The notes below the pieces were generated by a model. The model was not told where the DNA came from and ran no database searches. It saw only the letters and a program-made list of their open reading frames with translations. Position numbers and translations under genes: made by a program. Below are positions 61,763-64,000 of a DNA stretch of 64,000 nucleotides, piece after piece. Source of the stretch: Ruania rhizosphaerae (lineage in GTDB: Bacteria; Actinomycetota; Actinomycetes; Actinomycetales; Beutenbergiaceae); contig NZ_VSMB01000001.1 in assembly GCF_009805705.1 (NCBI RefSeq), forward strand, positions 1 through 64,000, given 5' to 3'. Position 1 is the first letter of the stretch. Every line of letters starts with the position of its first letter.

Positions 61763-62412
61763 GACTCGTCCTCGCCGTCCCTCGGGAGTACCTTCCCGCG
61801 TTCGTACGAGGATCTCTCCCGCGTCATACGGGTCCTCGTGCGTCCCCCACGCGAACGCAGCCGCCACGGTCGAGGCTCGAATCCGGCTGCCTCGATATCG
61901 GCGTCGGTGGCGAAGGCGTACATCACCCGGCGCTCCTGCTCGAAGACGTCGTGGCGCGCTCGCTCCAGCGCCCCCGGACGGGTCACATCGAGCACGTGCA
62001 GGTACAAGGTCCCGGTGAACCGGTGCGCCTCCACCACAAAGGACCCAGGTACCAGGGTGGTCAACTCAGCAGTCAGGGTGAGGAACAGATCCGATTCCGA
62101 ACGCAGCGGCACCCGGATCACGGCCCCGTGCGGGGTCTGGCGCCACCGCAGCGCCCTGATCGCCACCGACACCGAGGCACGCACCACATCCACCAGCAGC
62201 CGTCCGGTCAGCAGCACCACCCCGATCAGCGACACCCTGCCCTCGAAACCGACGCGCGGCATCGGGAAGACCCACAGCAGCAGGACGCTCACGAGCACCC
62301 CGGTGAGGACGTTGGCGACCGTCAGGTGACCCCAGAGCAGCACCCACACGGCCGTCATCCACACGGCCATCGGCACCCGCTGCAGCCAGTCCCAGCGACC
62401 ACGACCACTCAT
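61759..62412 (-). CDS. mnhE: Na+/H+ antiporter (Mrp) subunit E
   Basis: 217 residues. MnhE pattern: helices AVWMTAVWVLLWGHLTVANV and VLTGVLVSVLLLWVFP, then LSESDLFLTLTAELTTLVPGS-type segment (here RSESDLFLTLTAELTTLVPG) and LYLHVLDV. A basic C-terminal tail (RTRTRMTRERSS) extends about 40 residues. Overlaps mnhD by 4 bases. Confidence 0.92.
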   Translation of the reverse strand: MSGRGRWDWLQRVPMAVWMTAVWVLLWGHLTVANVLTGVLVSVLLLWVFPMPRVGFEGRVSLIGVVLLTGRLLVDVVRASVSVAIRALRWRQTPHGAVIRVPLRSESDLFLTLTAELTTLVPGSFVVEAHRFTGTLYLHVLDVTRPGALERARHDVFEQERRVMYAFATDADIEAAGFEPRPWRLRSRGGRTRTRMTRERSSYERGKVLPRDGEDES

Positions 62413-63947
62413 GAGTCACCTCCCTGAGCATCCGCGGACTGACCCTCGCCACGACCGTCGTCCACGAGGACCGACGAGATGTAGGGGTCCTGCAGGCGCA
62501 AGTCCCGCGCAGCCGCGTCGGTGTAGGAGTACAGCGGCCCCGCGACCAACGCGATCACCACACCGACCGCAGCCAGAACGGCCGTCGGCCCGAACATTCC
62601 CCGCGGCACGCTCGCCTCGGGCAACGGTGCCGGCGCCTCCTGCCAGAACGCCTTGTTCCACGCCTTCACCACCGCGTAGAGCGTCAGCAAGGAGGTGGCC
62701 AGCCCGACGGCGACCCCCACCAGAGCCAATGGCGTCCCGTCCTCCAGGCCCGCCTGGAGGAGACCTGCCTTGCCGAGGAATCCGCTCATCGGCGGGATCC
62801 CCGCCAGGTTCATCGCGGAGACGAAGAACACCACGCCCAACGCGGGGGCCACCTTCGCCAGGCTCCCGAGGCGCACCAGCGAGGTCGTCCCACCCCGCCG
62901 CTCGATCAGGCCGGAGACGAGGAACAGCGCGGTCTGCACGGTGATGTGGTGGGCCACGTAGAAGATCGCTGCGGAGAGCCCGACATCGCTGGCCAGCGAG
63001 ATCCCGAAGATCATGAAGCCGATGTGGCTGACCAGGGTGAAGGAGAGCAGACGTTTGATGTCCTCCTGCGCGACAGCCCCAGCGATCCCGACGAGCATGG
63101 TCAGCAGCGCCGCCACCATGAGCACGGTGTCGAGGGTGCCGTCGGTGAACAGCAGCGTCTGGGTGCGGATGATGGCGTAGACGCCGACCTTGGTCAGCAA
63201 ACCGGCGAACACCGCGGTGACCGGGGCTGGTGCGGTCGGGTAGGAGTCCGGCAGCCACGCCGAGAGCGGGAAGATCGCAGCCTTGATGGCGAAGCCCATG
63301 AGCAGCATGATCTGCAGGACGGTCTGCAGACCAGGATCCAGGGCATCGATGCGGTCGGCCAGTTGCGCCAGGTTGAGAGTGCCGGTGGCCCCGTACAGCA
63401 GTGCGATCGAGATCAGGAACAGCAGTGAGGAGAGCAGCGAGACGACCACGTAGATGGCACCGGCCCGGATGCGTTCACCGGTGCCGCCGAGGGTGAGCAG
63501 CACGAAGCTGGCCGCGAGCAGGATCTCGAAGCCGACGTAGAGGTTGAACAGGTCACCGGAGGTGAACGCCATCGCCACCCCGGCGGCGAGGACCAGATAG
63601 GTGGGGTGGTAGATCGCCACCGGCGCACCCTTGGGGCCATCGGCGAGACCCTGGGCCAGGGAGTACAGCAGCACCCCGAGCAGCACGACGGCCGAGACCA
63701 CGAGCATCAACGCCGAGAGCCTGTCGGTGACCACCGCGATCCCGACGGGCGCTGCCCAGCCACCGACGTTCACCACCTGTGGCCCCACGGTGTGGGTGAC
63801 GAAGATCAACGCGACTGCCACGATCAGCACGGCGGTGAGCGCCACCACGGAAATCACACCTTGCACGCGGGAGTGCTTCGCCAGGGCGAGAGCCAACCCG
63901 GCAGCGACGAGCGGGATCACCACCGGGAGCGCGACGAGCCAGGTCAT
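62409..63947 (-). CDS. mnhD: Na+/H+ antiporter (Mrp) subunit D
   Basis: 512 residues, about 14 helices, homologous to NuoM/NuoN-type proton channels. Motifs: LFNLYVGFEILLAASFVLLT (conserved helix-5 Glu), FAIKAAIFPLSAWLPDSYPT (helix-7 Lys), TAPAPVTAVFAGLLTKVGVY and GLIERRGGTTSL. Overlaps the upstream mnhC stop by 4 bases (ATGA). Confidence 0.93.
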   Translation of the reverse strand: MTWLVALPVVIPLVAAGLALALAKHSRVQGVISVVALTAVLIVAVALIFVTHTVGPQVVNVGGWAAPVGIAVVTDRLSALMLVVSAVVLLGVLLYSLAQGLADGPKGAPVAIYHPTYLVLAAGVAMAFTSGDLFNLYVGFEILLAASFVLLTLGGTGERIRAGAIYVVVSLLSSLLFLISIALLYGATGTLNLAQLADRIDALDPGLQTVLQIMLLMGFAIKAAIFPLSAWLPDSYPTAPAPVTAVFAGLLTKVGVYAIIRTQTLLFTDGTLDTVLMVAALLTMLVGIAGAVAQEDIKRLLSFTLVSHIGFMIFGISLASDVGLSAAIFYVAHHITVQTALFLVSGLIERRGGTTSLVRLGSLAKVAPALGVVFFVSAMNLAGIPPMSGFLGKAGLLQAGLEDGTPLALVGVAVGLATSLLTLYAVVKAWNKAFWQEAPAPLPEASVPRGMFGPTAVLAAVGVVIALVAGPLYSYTDAAARDLRLQDPYISSVLVDDGRGEGQSADAQGGDS

Positions 63948-64000
63948 GTGTTCTCACCCCGGTCGTGCCGCTCGGCCTCGGTGTCGTCGGCCCCCAGCCG
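63944..64000 (-). CDS. mnhC: Na+/H+ antiporter (Mrp) subunit C, C-terminal end only
   Basis: The last 18 codons before the right edge (RLGADDTEAERHDRGENT) and a stop overlapping the mnhD start. Sequence and position fit the charged tail of MnhC. The rest lies outside the window. Confidence 0.7.
   Translation of the reverse strand, partial: RLGADDTEAERHDRGENT

Overview
The window is very GC-rich, uses frequent GTG starts and 4-base ATGA/GTGA overlaps, and carries Tat and lipobox signals. Together with an Mrp antiporter operon, a septum-formation-type lipoprotein and a DUF4235 protein, this points to a high-GC Gram-positive actinobacterium, most likely Micrococcales (for example a Ruania- or Georgenia-like genus; the genus is a guess).

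The dominant feature, about 15.7-50.5 kb, is a phage-tail-like contractile injection system (CIS). One reverse-strand operon (45.0 to 33.1 kb) encodes sheath, tube, assembly chaperone, a 57-residue protein, a second tube protein, a long disordered protein, LysM adaptor, VgrG-like spike, gp25, baseplate J, tail protein I and a zinc-ribbon membrane protein. A forward operon (21.8-33.0 kb) encodes the DUF4255 tail terminator and three tandem membrane-anchored modular proteins of 767, 844 and 1946 residues. A AAA+ ATPase, a DUF4157 (eCIS-core) cargo candidate with a DUF1795-like partner, and a lipoprotein plus DUF4280/PAAR-like tip protein lie to the left. Two overlapping LuxR/LAL regulators lie to the right. 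Four of these transcription units are preceded by the same 17-bp dyad, T(C/G)(G/A)GTA-N5-TAC(C/T)GA, 22-23 bases upstream of a possible -10 box. This is the classic activator position of a LuxR-type protein and suggests one regulon. Paralogous membrane proteins with near-identical promoters flank the locus on both sides. I see no head, terminase or integrase genes, no tail fibre and no conventional tape measure.

Left of the CIS (0.1-8.2 kb) is a decaying carbohydrate locus. It has a Tat-exported polysaccharide-active protein, a sugar-binding lipoprotein without permeases, an intact FAD oxidoreductase, a LacI regulator, a truncated LacI remnant and a rearranged pseudogene of the FAD oxidoreductase. 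It is followed by a MazEF-like toxin-antitoxin pair (8.6-9.1 kb), a frameshifted insertion sequence (9.17-10.54 kb), a divergent TetR/FAD-monooxygenase pair with twin operators, and lipoproteins.

Right of the CIS (51-64 kb) are a DUF3817 and a DUF817 membrane protein, a two-domain VOC dioxygenase, a probably leaderless ArsR regulator with its CDF metal exporter, and a SolA-type amine oxidase. Then come a thiamine ABC transporter operon under a TPP riboswitch with a visible ribosome-site-sequestering hairpin, a DUF4235 protein and the mnhC(partial)-D-E-F-G genes running off the right edge.
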